Below, piece after piece: positions 1-7,376 of a DNA stretch of 11,334 nucleotides. The DNA lies in NCBI GenBank assembly GCA_002371345.1, contig DFHY01000016.1, positions 1 to 11,334 of the forward strand, read 5' to 3'. The position numbers and the translations under genes were made by a program. Position 1 is the stretch's first letter; every line of letters begins with the position of its first letter. The DNA comes from Lachnospiraceae bacterium UBA3711. Its GTDB lineage: Bacteria; Bacillota; Clostridia; Lachnospirales; Lachnospiraceae. Under the pieces are notes generated by a model. That model had not been told where the DNA came from, ran no database searches, and saw only the letters and a program-made list of their open reading frames with translations.

Positions 1-80
1 CTAGAATGCATATGAAAGCATGGGCAGTACAGTAACAGTGAATAGAACATACGTTGATTGTTTAGAAAGGAGACAAGGTT

Positions 81-1100
81 ATGAACAAAGGCTTGAGGAA
101 CAGATGGCTTGCAGCGGCAGCGGCTGGGGCGTCATCTATTCTGCTTCTGTCCGGATTTGACTCTGCCATGACGGCGGAGGATGTCACTGAGAAGATGAGA
201 GAGTCCATGATTTCCATGGGCGGAGTCGACGTTTCTGTCAGGGCTGATGCTGACATCTCCATTGATATATCGTCAGGCGGACAGACTCAGTCAGTTCCGG
301 TCAAGGGGACAATGGATTATACTGTTCAGCTGCAGGAAGAGCCGCTTATGATGGCTGTCTCAGGTTCCATGTCAGGTGATGCCTCCGCTATGGGAATAGC
401 GGGAGATGTTAATATTGACATGTATCTGGTACAGCAGGACGACGGAACCGGAATTGCTTATGTCCGCTTCCCGCAGGGTGATGATACCGGATGGCATGCG
501 GCTGCGGTCACAGAGGAAGATATGAATATGATGACGTCGACTGTAAAAGCCTCTCTGAGCAGTGACGCATCTTCCGCGGGCCAGGCATTGGGCCTTGATC
601 TGGGAGACATCCAGGAGAAACTCAGCACATCCATGTCACTGGCGCCTGATCCTGTGAATGTCAATGGCGTTGATTGCTATGAGATCACCCAGACGGTTGA
701 CGGCGCGGTTTTGCTCGACATTCTTTCACAGACAGCTGCGGCTATGCCTCAGGCAGGCGTGGATTCATCAACTCTTTCATCTTTTGGGGCATTATTTGAC
801 GGAATAGTGATTGATGGAGTAACTGACTGCAGTGTTGATTCTTTCGCCCCGGTTTATGCCGGCATTGACCTTTCCGGCAGTGATTTCTCTGCGATCGGAC
901 AGATGTTCGGATCGATGATGGCTGCTCCGGATGACGGATCTCAGACTCCTGATGTATCTGTCACGGTGAATACACTTAAGGCTGACATGCAGTATAGTGA
1001 GCCGTCAGGGATTGTTATTCCTCAGGAGGCTCTTGCGGCTGAGATTGAGACCACCATGTCCCTTTCAGCTGCCGCGAATGAGGCTCAGAGCACGGAGTAA
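81..1100 (+). CDS. Exported DUF6612 / LppX-LolA-like protein lacking a lipobox Cys
   Basis: A 339-residue protein with an N-terminal signal: basic MNKGLRNR, then a hydrophobic Ala/Leu segment to about residue 25. The rest is Ser/Asp/Gly-rich, with alternating beta-type segments and many Met residues. The plan (signal peptide, helix near residues 31-45, then repeated beta strands with phrases such as GTMDYTVQL) resembles the DUF6612 / LppX-LolA-like lipoproteins common in Clostridia; that assignment is by pattern only. The expected lipobox reads LLLSGFDS, with Phe (TTT) where Cys would be, so lipidation is not predicted from the sequence. The only cysteines are C199 and C250, which could form a disulfide. 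The start is supported by AAAGGAG at 66-72, 8 bases before the ATG. Function is unknown; a surface-associated binding role is a guess. No convincing promoter is visible in bases 1-65. Confidence 0.75.
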   Translation: MNKGLRNRWLAAAAAGASSILLLSGFDSAMTAEDVTEKMRESMISMGGVDVSVRADADISIDISSGGQTQSVPVKGTMDYTVQLQEEPLMMAVSGSMSGDASAMGIAGDVNIDMYLVQQDDGTGIAYVRFPQGDDTGWHAAAVTEEDMNMMTSTVKASLSSDASSAGQALGLDLGDIQEKLSTSMSLAPDPVNVNGVDCYEITQTVDGAVLLDILSQTAAAMPQAGVDSSTLSSFGALFDGIVIDGVTDCSVDSFAPVYAGIDLSGSDFSAIGQMFGSMMAAPDDGSQTPDVSVTVNTLKADMQYSEPSGIVIPQEALAAEIETTMSLSAAANEAQSTE

Positions 1101-1172
1101 GCAAAACGACAGAGTTTTGAAGGCCGCGCCTCCGGACGCAGTTTAGCCAAGGAGAAGCTGATCTGTTAATCA

Positions 1173-1221
1173 CAGCTGCCGGTATGAGCAGAAAGCAGAA
1201 GCTCATGCCGGCAGCTGCTTT
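1173..1221 (+). terminator. Strong stem-loop, likely terminator of the 81-1100 gene
   Basis: Arms 1173-1189 and 1201-1217 pair over 17 positions with one G-U wobble around an 11-base loop. The tail is only CTTT, so the T-run is short and factor-independent termination is likely but not certain. It lies 73 bases after the stop codon. The remainder of the 303-base gap up to 1404 holds an AT-rich promoter region and no gene that I can support. Confidence 0.6.
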
Positions 1222-1326
1222 GTGCCGGACATCGGACATGAGGTGCGGACATGAAGCCTGTGCCTGTCAGAACGCCGTAAATATTTCGAAATTAAGCAAA
1301 ATATAGAGAAAAAATGCAAAAAATAT

Positions 1327-1355
1327 TGGACATAACAGCTCTTCCATACTATCAT
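1327..1355 (+). promoter_or_regulatory. Candidate sigma-A promoter of the AGCS symporter
   Basis: TGGACA (1327-1332) and TATCAT (1350-1355) are separated by 17 bases, each matching five of six consensus positions, in an AT-rich stretch. Transcription would begin near 1362, giving a leader of about 40 bases with a small hairpin (ATGGC 1364-1368 with GCCAT 1374-1378) before the GGAGG at 1391-1395. I looked for a glycine riboswitch, which often precedes this transporter family, and did not find one. Confidence 0.5.
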
Positions 1356-1403
1356 TAACGGAAATGGCGGTTTGCCATATTCTTATTTTTGGAGGCATGA
1401 AGT

Positions 1404-2822
1404 ATGGAGAAGGTAACAGCATTTATTAATTCACTCGACAGCTTTGTCTGGGGATGGTGGATGATCATCCTGCTTCTGGGAACGCATATATTTATGACGA
1501 TCCGGACAGGGTTTATTCAGCGGAAGACCATAAGCAAAGGCATCAAGCTGTCAGTTTCGAAGGATCCTGACGCCGAGGGTGAGGTTTCCTCTTTTGGAGC
1601 GCTGACAACTGCTCTGGCAGCGACCATAGGAACAGGCAACATCATCGGTGTCGGAACAGCCGTAGCACTCGGCGGACCTGGCGCGGTTCTGTGGTGCTGG
1701 CTTACGGGCGTATTCGGCATCGCGACAAAGTACGCGGAATCTCTCATCGCTGTTAAGTACAGGGTCAAGACCAAGGACGGACGTATGCAGGGCGGCGCGA
1801 TGTACGCTCTGGAGCGGGGCCTCAACATGAAGTGGCTCGGTATCATATTCGCGCTGTTCGGAGGCCTTGCGTCGTTCGGAATCGGATGCGCGACGCAGGT
1901 TAACGCTATCGCTACTGTCGCTGCGGAGAATTTCCACTGCCCGGCATGGGTTGTTGGAGTACTGACGGGCGTTCTTGTCGCGATTGTCATTTTCGGCGGC
2001 ATCAAGTCTATCGCATCGGTATGTGAGCGCCTAGTTCCTTTCATGGCGATCTTCTACGTTGTTGGATGTGTTGTGATTCTGTGCATCAATTATGATTTCA
2101 TTATCCCGGCAATAGGCGCTATTCTCAAACTTGCGTTTACGAAAGGCGCCGTCGCGGGAGGACTTGTCGGCGGCGGTATCAGGGCGGCTATTCAGTACGG
2201 TGTCGCCCGCGGGCTGTTCTCAAATGAGTCCGGCATGGGTTCGGCCCCAATCGCGGCAGCCGCTGCTCAGTCGCGCAACCCTGTCCGTCAGGCCCTGATC
2301 GCTTCCACGGGAACTTTCTGGGATACTGTTGTGGTATGCCTCATGACCGGGCTGGTTCTTGTAAGCTCTATAATGAAGAATCCGAATATCGATGTCAGTA
2401 AGGTTGATAACGGCGGAAAGCTGACCAGCCTGGCGTTCGGACAGATTCCTTATGTCGGGCCGGCGCTTCTCACCATAGGCATCATCACTTTCGCGTTTTC
2501 TACTGTTCTTGGATGGGCTTATTACGGTGAGCGCTGCATTGAGTACATAGCGGGAAGAAAGGTGCTGATCGGGTACCGCTGCCTGTACATCGCAGTGGCT
2601 GTCATAGCGCCCATCACCGCGCTGAATCTTGTGTGGACCATCGCGGATATTCTGAACGCGCTTATGAGTATACCGAACCTGATCGCTGTTCTGTTCCTGT
2701 CGGGGGTGATAGCGAAAGATACGAAGAGGTTTATCAATGACCTGGATGCTTGGGATAAGACCCCCGTGCCGGTTATTGACGAAGACAATGTGCGAAACAG
2801 CGATGTGACACTGATGAAATAG
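1404..2822 (+). CDS. AGCS-family sodium/proton-coupled alanine/glycine symporter
   Basis: A 472-residue, strongly hydrophobic integral membrane protein, of usual length for the alanine-or-glycine:cation symporter (AGCS, TC 2.A.25) family, which imports Ala or Gly with Na+ or H+ and has a LeuT-like fold. Family marks are visible: an early TALAATIGTGNIIGVG followed by GGPGAVLW near residues 70-100, the CxTQVNAIA-type stretch near residues 160-170, and the hallmark GLFSNESGMGSAPIAAAAA near residues 270-290. About ten to eleven hydrophobic segments can be traced, with a short polar C-terminal tail. The start is set by GGAGG at 1391-1395, 8 bases upstream. It appears to be a single-gene unit with its own promoter and a terminator-like hairpin downstream. 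Whether alanine, glycine or another small amino acid is preferred cannot be read from sequence. Confidence 0.95.
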   Translation: MEKVTAFINSLDSFVWGWWMIILLLGTHIFMTIRTGFIQRKTISKGIKLSVSKDPDAEGEVSSFGALTTALAATIGTGNIIGVGTAVALGGPGAVLWCWLTGVFGIATKYAESLIAVKYRVKTKDGRMQGGAMYALERGLNMKWLGIIFALFGGLASFGIGCATQVNAIATVAAENFHCPAWVVGVLTGVLVAIVIFGGIKSIASVCERLVPFMAIFYVVGCVVILCINYDFIIPAIGAILKLAFTKGAVAGGLVGGGIRAAIQYGVARGLFSNESGMGSAPIAAAAAQSRNPVRQALIASTGTFWDTVVVCLMTGLVLVSSIMKNPNIDVSKVDNGGKLTSLAFGQIPYVGPALLTIGIITFAFSTVLGWAYYGERCIEYIAGRKVLIGYRCLYIAVAVIAPITALNLVWTIADILNALMSIPNLIAVLFLSGVIAKDTKRFINDLDAWDKTPVPVIDEDNVRNSDVTLMK

Positions 2823-2874
2823 GACTGAAAACTGAGGAAACTAATGAACATATCAGCGTTTCCGTGACTGATGC

Positions 2875-2914
2875 AGGCAGCGGGCCGGGCGTAATTGTCC
2901 GGCCGCTGCCTTTA
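2875..2914 (+). terminator. Terminator-like hairpin after the AGCS symporter
   Basis: The GC-rich arms 2875-2888 and 2899-2911 pair with a single bulged G around a 10-base loop and are followed directly by TTTA. Position, 53 bases after the stop codon and before the rpoD promoter, fits a terminator. The short T-run lowers certainty. Confidence 0.65.
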
Positions 2915-2986
2915 TGGACAGGTTTGCCATCCTTCTCATGCATCAGAGGACGCCTGATTAATAAATCTGTGCAAACAGAAGCCTTG

Positions 2987-3015
2987 TTGAACTATTTAAT
3001 TGTTCATAGTACAAT
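2987..3015 (+). promoter_or_regulatory. Sigma-A promoter of rpoD with internal inverted repeat
   Basis: TTGAAC (2987-2992) and TACAAT (3010-3015) are spaced 17 bases apart in an AT-rich region, predicting a start of transcription near 3022 and a leader of about 55 bases. The inverted repeat TGAAC-N9-GTTCA (2988-3006) covers the -35 hexamer and most of the spacer and could be an operator. It is not the usual Gram-positive LexA box, where the half-sites are 4 bases apart. Confidence 0.65.
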
Positions 3016-3075
3016 ATTTTTTAAATTTTTTGACTGATTCTTTGCATCGTAACAACTTTTCCAGAAGAGGTGGGG

Positions 3076-4215
3076 ATGAGCACTAATAACACGTCGTCCG
3101 CAGAACTGACGGATCGGGAAAAAGAGCTTAGGGAGCGCATAGACGCATTGATTCGTGAAGCCAGAAAGGACAAGGGGGCTCTGAGCATCCGTGAGGCCGC
3201 GGATTATTTTGACGACCTGAATATAACGGACCGCGAATTTGACCGCATGGTTGACATTTTGTCCGGGGAGGGTATAGAGATCCTTCTTCCGGATGAGGAA
3301 GAGGAGGAACTGCTTCTCGACGATGATGACGGCGAAGAGCCTCCTGATGAAGAACTGCTGCAGGCGGAGAATGCCCGTGACAATGACACCGGAAATGTGA
3401 CTGACCCGATACATATGTATCTCAAGGAGATCGGGCAGGTGCCCCTGCTGACTTCGGATCAGGAAATAGAGCTTGCAAAGCGTGTCGAGATGGGTGACAA
3501 AGACGCCAAGAGACAGCTCGAGGAGGCGAATCTCAGACTTGTGGTCTCTATTGCCAAACACTATACGGGACATGGCATGAGCCTGATGGATCTGATTCAG
3601 GAGGGAAGCCTGGGACTCATCCGGGCTGTTGAGAAGTATGATTATAAGAAAGGCTTCAGGTTCTCAACTTACGCGACATGGTGGATCAGGCAGTCAATAA
3701 CCAGGGCCATAGCGGATCAGGGACGTACTATCAGGATCCCTGTCCATATGGTTGAGAACATCAATAAGGTGAACAGGTCCGCGCGGGATCTGGTGCAGAA
3801 GCTTGGAAGGGATCCGACGCCTGAGGAACTGGCGGCAGAGACACATATGCCGGTGGAACGTATCAGGGAGATTCAGAGAATCTCGAGAGAGCCCGTCTCC
3901 ATGGAGACTCCTGTCGGCGATGAGGAGGACAGCTCGCTGGGAGACTTTATCCGTGACGATACAACGCCGGTACCGGCGGATGAGGCGGCCAGAACTATGC
4001 TCAGGGAGCAGATACGGGAGATACTTACAGACCTGACAGACAGGGAACAGCAGGTGCTCAGACTTCGCTACGGGCTGGACGACGACAGGTCGCGGACACT
4101 TGAGGAGGTCGGAAAGCAGCTGAATGTCACCAGGGAGCGCATCCGCCAGATAGAGGCAAAAGCGCTTCGCAAGCTGAAGCGCAAGAACATACGTATGAGG
4201 GACTATCTCGAGTGA
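3076..4215 (+). CDS. rpoD: Primary RNA polymerase sigma factor (RpoD/SigA)
   Basis: The housekeeping sigma-70 factor, 379 residues from the chosen ATG. In order: a region 1.1-like helical N-terminus; a very acidic linker near residues 72-95 (runs of Glu and Asp); region 1.2 starting DPIHMYLKEIG at residue 110; regions 2.1-2.4 from about residue 150, including DLIQEGSLGLIRAVEKYDY and the -10 reading YATWWIRQSITRAIADQ at about 199; region 3 (IPVHMVENIN onward); and region 4.2 with the -35 reading helix-turn-helix from about residue 340 (RTLEEVG...VTRERIRQIEAKAL). I prefer ATG 3076 to in-frame GTG 3070, because the GAGGTG at 3067-3072 would overlap the GTG codon, although its spacing to the ATG is short. 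Local oddities are HYTGHG in place of the usual RYVGRG in region 2, and no dnaG upstream. It is expressed from its own promoter. Confidence 0.97.
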   Translation: MSTNNTSSAELTDREKELRERIDALIREARKDKGALSIREAADYFDDLNITDREFDRMVDILSGEGIEILLPDEEEEELLLDDDDGEEPPDEELLQAENARDNDTGNVTDPIHMYLKEIGQVPLLTSDQEIELAKRVEMGDKDAKRQLEEANLRLVVSIAKHYTGHGMSLMDLIQEGSLGLIRAVEKYDYKKGFRFSTYATWWIRQSITRAIADQGRTIRIPVHMVENINKVNRSARDLVQKLGRDPTPEELAAETHMPVERIREIQRISREPVSMETPVGDEEDSSLGDFIRDDTTPVPADEAARTMLREQIREILTDLTDREQQVLRLRYGLDDDRSRTLEEVGKQLNVTRERIRQIEAKALRKLKRKNIRMRDYLE

Positions 4216-4337
4216 CGCATGCGGGAGAAGCTGTTGGAAGGCGTGGCAGCTGACAGACAGGGCGATATATCAAATGATGTCCGGGGACTGCCTCCGGCAT
4301 CAGATGATTGTCCTTCATATATGAGAGGGGAGGAAAG

Positions 4338-6098
4338 ATGAACATGAGGAAGGTAAGAGCAGGCGCGTACAGGCTGCCGGCTGTTATGTTTATGCTTGTT
4401 ATTGCGCTTTTGACAGCGTCTGTATGCCGGGCTTCGGAGGTCAATTACGCTTATCCGAAGGCCAGCAGCAAGAAAGGGCTGTATGTATGCCCTGGTATGG
4501 AGGAGGACGCGGCAGAGCTTGGAATAAAGCACGCGACCATCAACCTGAGCGTCGGAGACTTCATGCCTTCATCTTCGTACCGCAACAATACTCACTGCGT
4601 GCCGTTCGAATATGAGGGGGAAACTTACTGGTTCGCCAAGAACGCTCTTGAGCAGTATGATTCTGAGCTTGGCCGGCTGGCGCAGAACAATGTGCTCGTG
4701 ACGGCTATCCTGCTTCTTCCGCACCGTTCAGACGATCTCAAATATCTGATATATCCGGCGGCGAGAAGCAAGAATGCCAATTATTACCAGTGGAACATGA
4801 CTGATCCGAATGCGGCAAGAGCTTTGAGGGCGATTGTCACATTTTTCCAGAGAAGATATGCCGGGCCGTCAGGTCCCCGCATTGTGGGCTGGATTGTCGG
4901 AAATGAAGTGAACAATTCGGGAGTGTGGAACTGGGCCGGCAACATCGGAATTGACACATATGTCGATCTGTACGCAGCGCAGGTTGCGGAGGTGTATTCC
5001 GCCGCGCGCAGCGTCTACGCTAATGCACGCATATATATGTGCCTCGATCATTACTGGTCTTCCGGAAACGGAAGCTACTGGTATGCCGGCAAGGACATTC
5101 TGACAAGATTCGCTCCAAGGATGGCGGCCAGAGGGCTCGGGAACGGCACCTGGTGCATCGCCTACCACCCGTACAATATAAGCCAGTATGAACCGAATAT
5201 ACTCAGTACCAGCGCGGCCGTGACGAACAAGGCGAGCACGCGCATCATTACGATGAAGAATATTAAGGTTCTTACTAAGTATGTCAAGAAGCATTATTCC
5301 AAAAACTGCAGGATCATACTTAGCGAGCAGGGCTACTCTTCAGTGACCTCCGGCAGGGATACATCGGCTGAACAGGCGAAGAACGTCGCCCTGGCATACT
5401 ATATAGCCCAGCAGAACAGCATGATAGACGCTTTTATCCTGCACAGGCAGGTCGACCATACGGGTGAGGGTGAGCGTTACGGCCTGTACACCAGCTGGGG
5501 CGGAGAGAATGCCGCTTATCAGAAGCTGTCATGGAGTTCATATAAATACGCGGACACTACCAGGAACACCAAGTATACAAAAAATGCCGCTAAAGAGGCG
5601 AAAAAGATTACCGGCAAGAAAGTAAAGAAGATATTTACTGTAAAGAAGGGCAAGTTTAAACCTGCCGCGGATCTGGCCTGGTCGCTGAATTACACCAACA
5701 ACTTCTATCCGTACGGCGCACTGAAGGATTTCAGATATGAGAACGGCGGGTATTATCTCGTGCACGATTATTCGAGAAATCCGAATGTGCCGTGGGGAAT
5801 GATCCGGGACGGAAGGATCAACTGCAAGAATTATAAGAAGCTGGGATTCGGGATCCGTGTAAGCGCGTCACTCAGCGGCGGAGCTACGGTTTACCTCAGG
5901 CTCTGGTCGGGGACGAAGAAGTACTATGACGCTTCATGCCAGATTCCGTGCGGAGTTCAGAATTATCTGTATGTGAACTTAAAGAAATGGAACAGCCGCA
6001 AAAAGATCACCAGGACTGAGATCCTGATCCGTCCCTCCGGTGCCGGTTGGACGGAAGGGAGCAGCGCTCAGATATTCTCCTTCGGAATAAGGAAGTAA
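4338..6098 (+). CDS. Secreted DUF5722-type glycoside-hydrolase-like protein
   Basis: A 586-residue exported protein. A signal peptide (MNMRKVR, hydrophobic core 14-29, likely cut after CRA at residue 32) is followed by a TIM-barrel-like region of about 400 residues. Two motifs match clan GH-A chemistry: GWIVGNEVN with N189-E190, fitting the acid/base Glu at the end of strand 4, and IILSEQGY with E330, fitting the strand 7 nucleophile. Their spacing of 140 residues suits the fold. The tail from about residue 430 is aromatic and beta-rich and may be a carbohydrate-binding module. The overall pattern matches DUF5722, whose substrate I do not know. ATG 4338 is chosen over the upstream in-frame ATG 4308, because GGGGAGG (4327-4333) precedes it by 4 bases and the signal peptide begins there. 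The DUF362 gene follows after only 3 bases. Confidence 0.85.
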   Translation: MNMRKVRAGAYRLPAVMFMLVIALLTASVCRASEVNYAYPKASSKKGLYVCPGMEEDAAELGIKHATINLSVGDFMPSSSYRNNTHCVPFEYEGETYWFAKNALEQYDSELGRLAQNNVLVTAILLLPHRSDDLKYLIYPAARSKNANYYQWNMTDPNAARALRAIVTFFQRRYAGPSGPRIVGWIVGNEVNNSGVWNWAGNIGIDTYVDLYAAQVAEVYSAARSVYANARIYMCLDHYWSSGNGSYWYAGKDILTRFAPRMAARGLGNGTWCIAYHPYNISQYEPNILSTSAAVTNKASTRIITMKNIKVLTKYVKKHYSKNCRIILSEQGYSSVTSGRDTSAEQAKNVALAYYIAQQNSMIDAFILHRQVDHTGEGERYGLYTSWGGENAAYQKLSWSSYKYADTTRNTKYTKNAAKEAKKITGKKVKKIFTVKKGKFKPAADLAWSLNYTNNFYPYGALKDFRYENGGYYLVHDYSRNPNVPWGMIRDGRINCKNYKKLGFGIRVSASLSGGATVYLRLWSGTKKYYDASCQIPCGVQNYLYVNLKKWNSRKKITRTEILIRPSGAGWTEGSSAQIFSFGIRK

Positions 6099-6101
6099 AC
6101 A

Positions 6102-7247
6102 ATGGACAGGAATGAAATAATCGTTATAAGCGGATTCAGGATAGCGGATATGGCTTATGAGCTGTGCCGCGTATCCGGGCTCGCTGATATGATACGGTCA
6201 TCATGCGGAAGAGAGGATCCTCTGATAGCCATGAAACCGAACCTGGTGGGGCCGATTCCGGCCGGTGAGGGGGCGACGACTCATCCGGAGATTATCGAGG
6301 GAGTTGCGGGATACCTCCGCGCGGAGGGTTTCCGTAATCTGGCGGTGATGGAAGGATCATGGGTCGGAGACAGGACGCAGGACGCACTGATGGTTACCGG
6401 GACAGGTCCTGTGTGCGATAAGCTCGGTATACCTTTCACTGATCTTCAGTCAGATGATTATAAAGCCGTTGACTGTGCGGGAATGACAATAAAGATCTGC
6501 AGAAGGGCGCTGGAGGCTGACTATCTGATCAATCTTCCGGTCATGAAGGGACACTGCCAGACACGCATGACCTGCGCTCTCAAAAACATGAAGGGCTGCA
6601 TTCCCAATCAGGAGAAAAGACGCTTTCACAGGATGGGCCTTCACGATCCGATAGGGCATCTGGCGGCGGGAATCAGGCAGGACTTCATAATCGCGGACGC
6701 CATCTGTCCGGACCTGACCTTCGAGGACGGGGGCAATCCGGTTGAAATGAACCGTATGATGTGCGCTGTTGACCCGGTCCTGATGGATGCGTATTCATGC
6801 TCCGTTATCGGCGTTGATCAGGAATCGGTGCCTTATATAAGGATTGCGGAGGAATGCGGAGCCGGATCCGGAGACATCTCCGGGGCAAAAGTGAGTGTGC
6901 TTCTTGAGAAGATGGACGGTGACACGCCGGCATACATAAGAGGAGACCTGCCGGCCCTGCAGTGGAACGGGGATTACCGTCAGATTCTGAAGATAAAGGA
7001 GATGGTGGAGGATATAGACTCCTGTTCCGCCTGCTACGGCACTTTGATACCGGTTCTGCGCAGGCTGGAGAAGGAGGGCCTTCTGCATGATCTGCCCGGG
7101 AGGATCGGTATCGGACAGGGCTACCGGGGAAAAACGGGAAAGACAGGGATCGGAAGCTGCACTTCGGGGTTTGATATATCCCTGCCCGGATGTCCGCCAA
7201 GCGCTGACGATATGTATGAGTTCCTGAGGAAGGCGCTCAGCCGCTGA
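6102..7247 (+). CDS. DUF362 protein with four-Cys, probable Fe-S C-terminal region
   Basis: A 381-residue protein with no signal peptide or membrane segment, so probably cytoplasmic. The body matches the DUF362 family: AMKPNLVGP near residue 43, a THPEIIEGV helix, the LPVMKGHCQTRMTCALKNMKG segment near residues 146-166, then RFHRMG and IIADAI. DUF362 proteins are often fused to ferredoxin domains. Here the C-terminus instead carries C308xxC311, GSC353 and GC364PP. This order resembles the proximal [4Fe-4S] cluster ligands of [NiFe]-hydrogenase small subunits and Complex I 20-kDa subunits. Cluster binding is inference. The gene begins 3 bases after the DUF5722 gene, and its AAGGA lies inside the end of that gene, so translation is probably coupled. 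The biochemical role of DUF362 is not known to me. An alternative is structural Cys or Zn binding. Confidence 0.85.
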   Translation: MDRNEIIVISGFRIADMAYELCRVSGLADMIRSSCGREDPLIAMKPNLVGPIPAGEGATTHPEIIEGVAGYLRAEGFRNLAVMEGSWVGDRTQDALMVTGTGPVCDKLGIPFTDLQSDDYKAVDCAGMTIKICRRALEADYLINLPVMKGHCQTRMTCALKNMKGCIPNQEKRRFHRMGLHDPIGHLAAGIRQDFIIADAICPDLTFEDGGNPVEMNRMMCAVDPVLMDAYSCSVIGVDQESVPYIRIAEECGAGSGDISGAKVSVLLEKMDGDTPAYIRGDLPALQWNGDYRQILKIKEMVEDIDSCSACYGTLIPVLRRLEKEGLLHDLPGRIGIGQGYRGKTGKTGIGSCTSGFDISLPGCPPSADDMYEFLRKALSR

Positions 7248-7306
7248 GAGCTGGCGAGGAGAGGCAAAGCGCACTGTAATCAGTTTGAATAAAATGGTTT
7301 TGATCA

Positions 7307-7327
7307 GCGTTTTGAAGCGTTTTCACA
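7307..7327 (+). repeat. Tandem 10-bp GCGTTTT repeats upstream of the amidase promoter
   Basis: GCGTTTTGAA (7307-7316) is followed at once by GCGTTTTCAC (7317-7326), agreeing at eight of ten positions. An 11-base copy, GCGTTTTCACA, is identical at 7317-7327 and 7438-7448, the second in the leader. A looser copy, TGGTTTTGAT, lies at 7295-7304. A 10-bp period, one helical turn, about 50-70 bases before the predicted transcript start suits a regulator binding site; that is inference. Confidence 0.5.
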
Positions 7328-7340
7328 CTCTCCGCCGCGC

Positions 7341-7369
7341 TTGACGTATATTATATGCAAGCTTATAAT
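7341..7369 (+). promoter_or_regulatory. Near-consensus sigma-A promoter of the amidase gene
   Basis: TTGACG (7341-7346) and TATAAT (7364-7369) are spaced exactly 17 bases apart, matching five and six consensus positions. It is the strongest promoter visible in the window and predicts a transcript start near 7376. With no terminator visible between the amidase and ilvN, it may also serve ilvN and ilvC. Confidence 0.8.
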
Positions 7370-7376
7370 TAACGGG

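Noticed and set aside
1256..1403. Glycine riboswitch upstream of the AGCS symporter
   Set aside because: The leader predicted from the promoter is only about 40 bases, too short, and no conserved glycine aptamer core is visible.
1517..2044. Long antisense open frames opposite the symporter gene
   Set aside because: They mirror the codon structure of a clear AGCS gene, have no ribosome binding site and give low-complexity peptides without family resemblance.
3204..3425. Serine-rich antisense frame opposite rpoD
   Set aside because: It is the complement of the Glu/Asp-rich linker of the sigma factor and has no start signals.
4275..4302. Terminator after rpoD (TGATG/CATCA with CCGG core)
   Set aside because: The stem is only nine pairs with a bulge and has no T-run, so transcription may continue into the DUF5722 gene.
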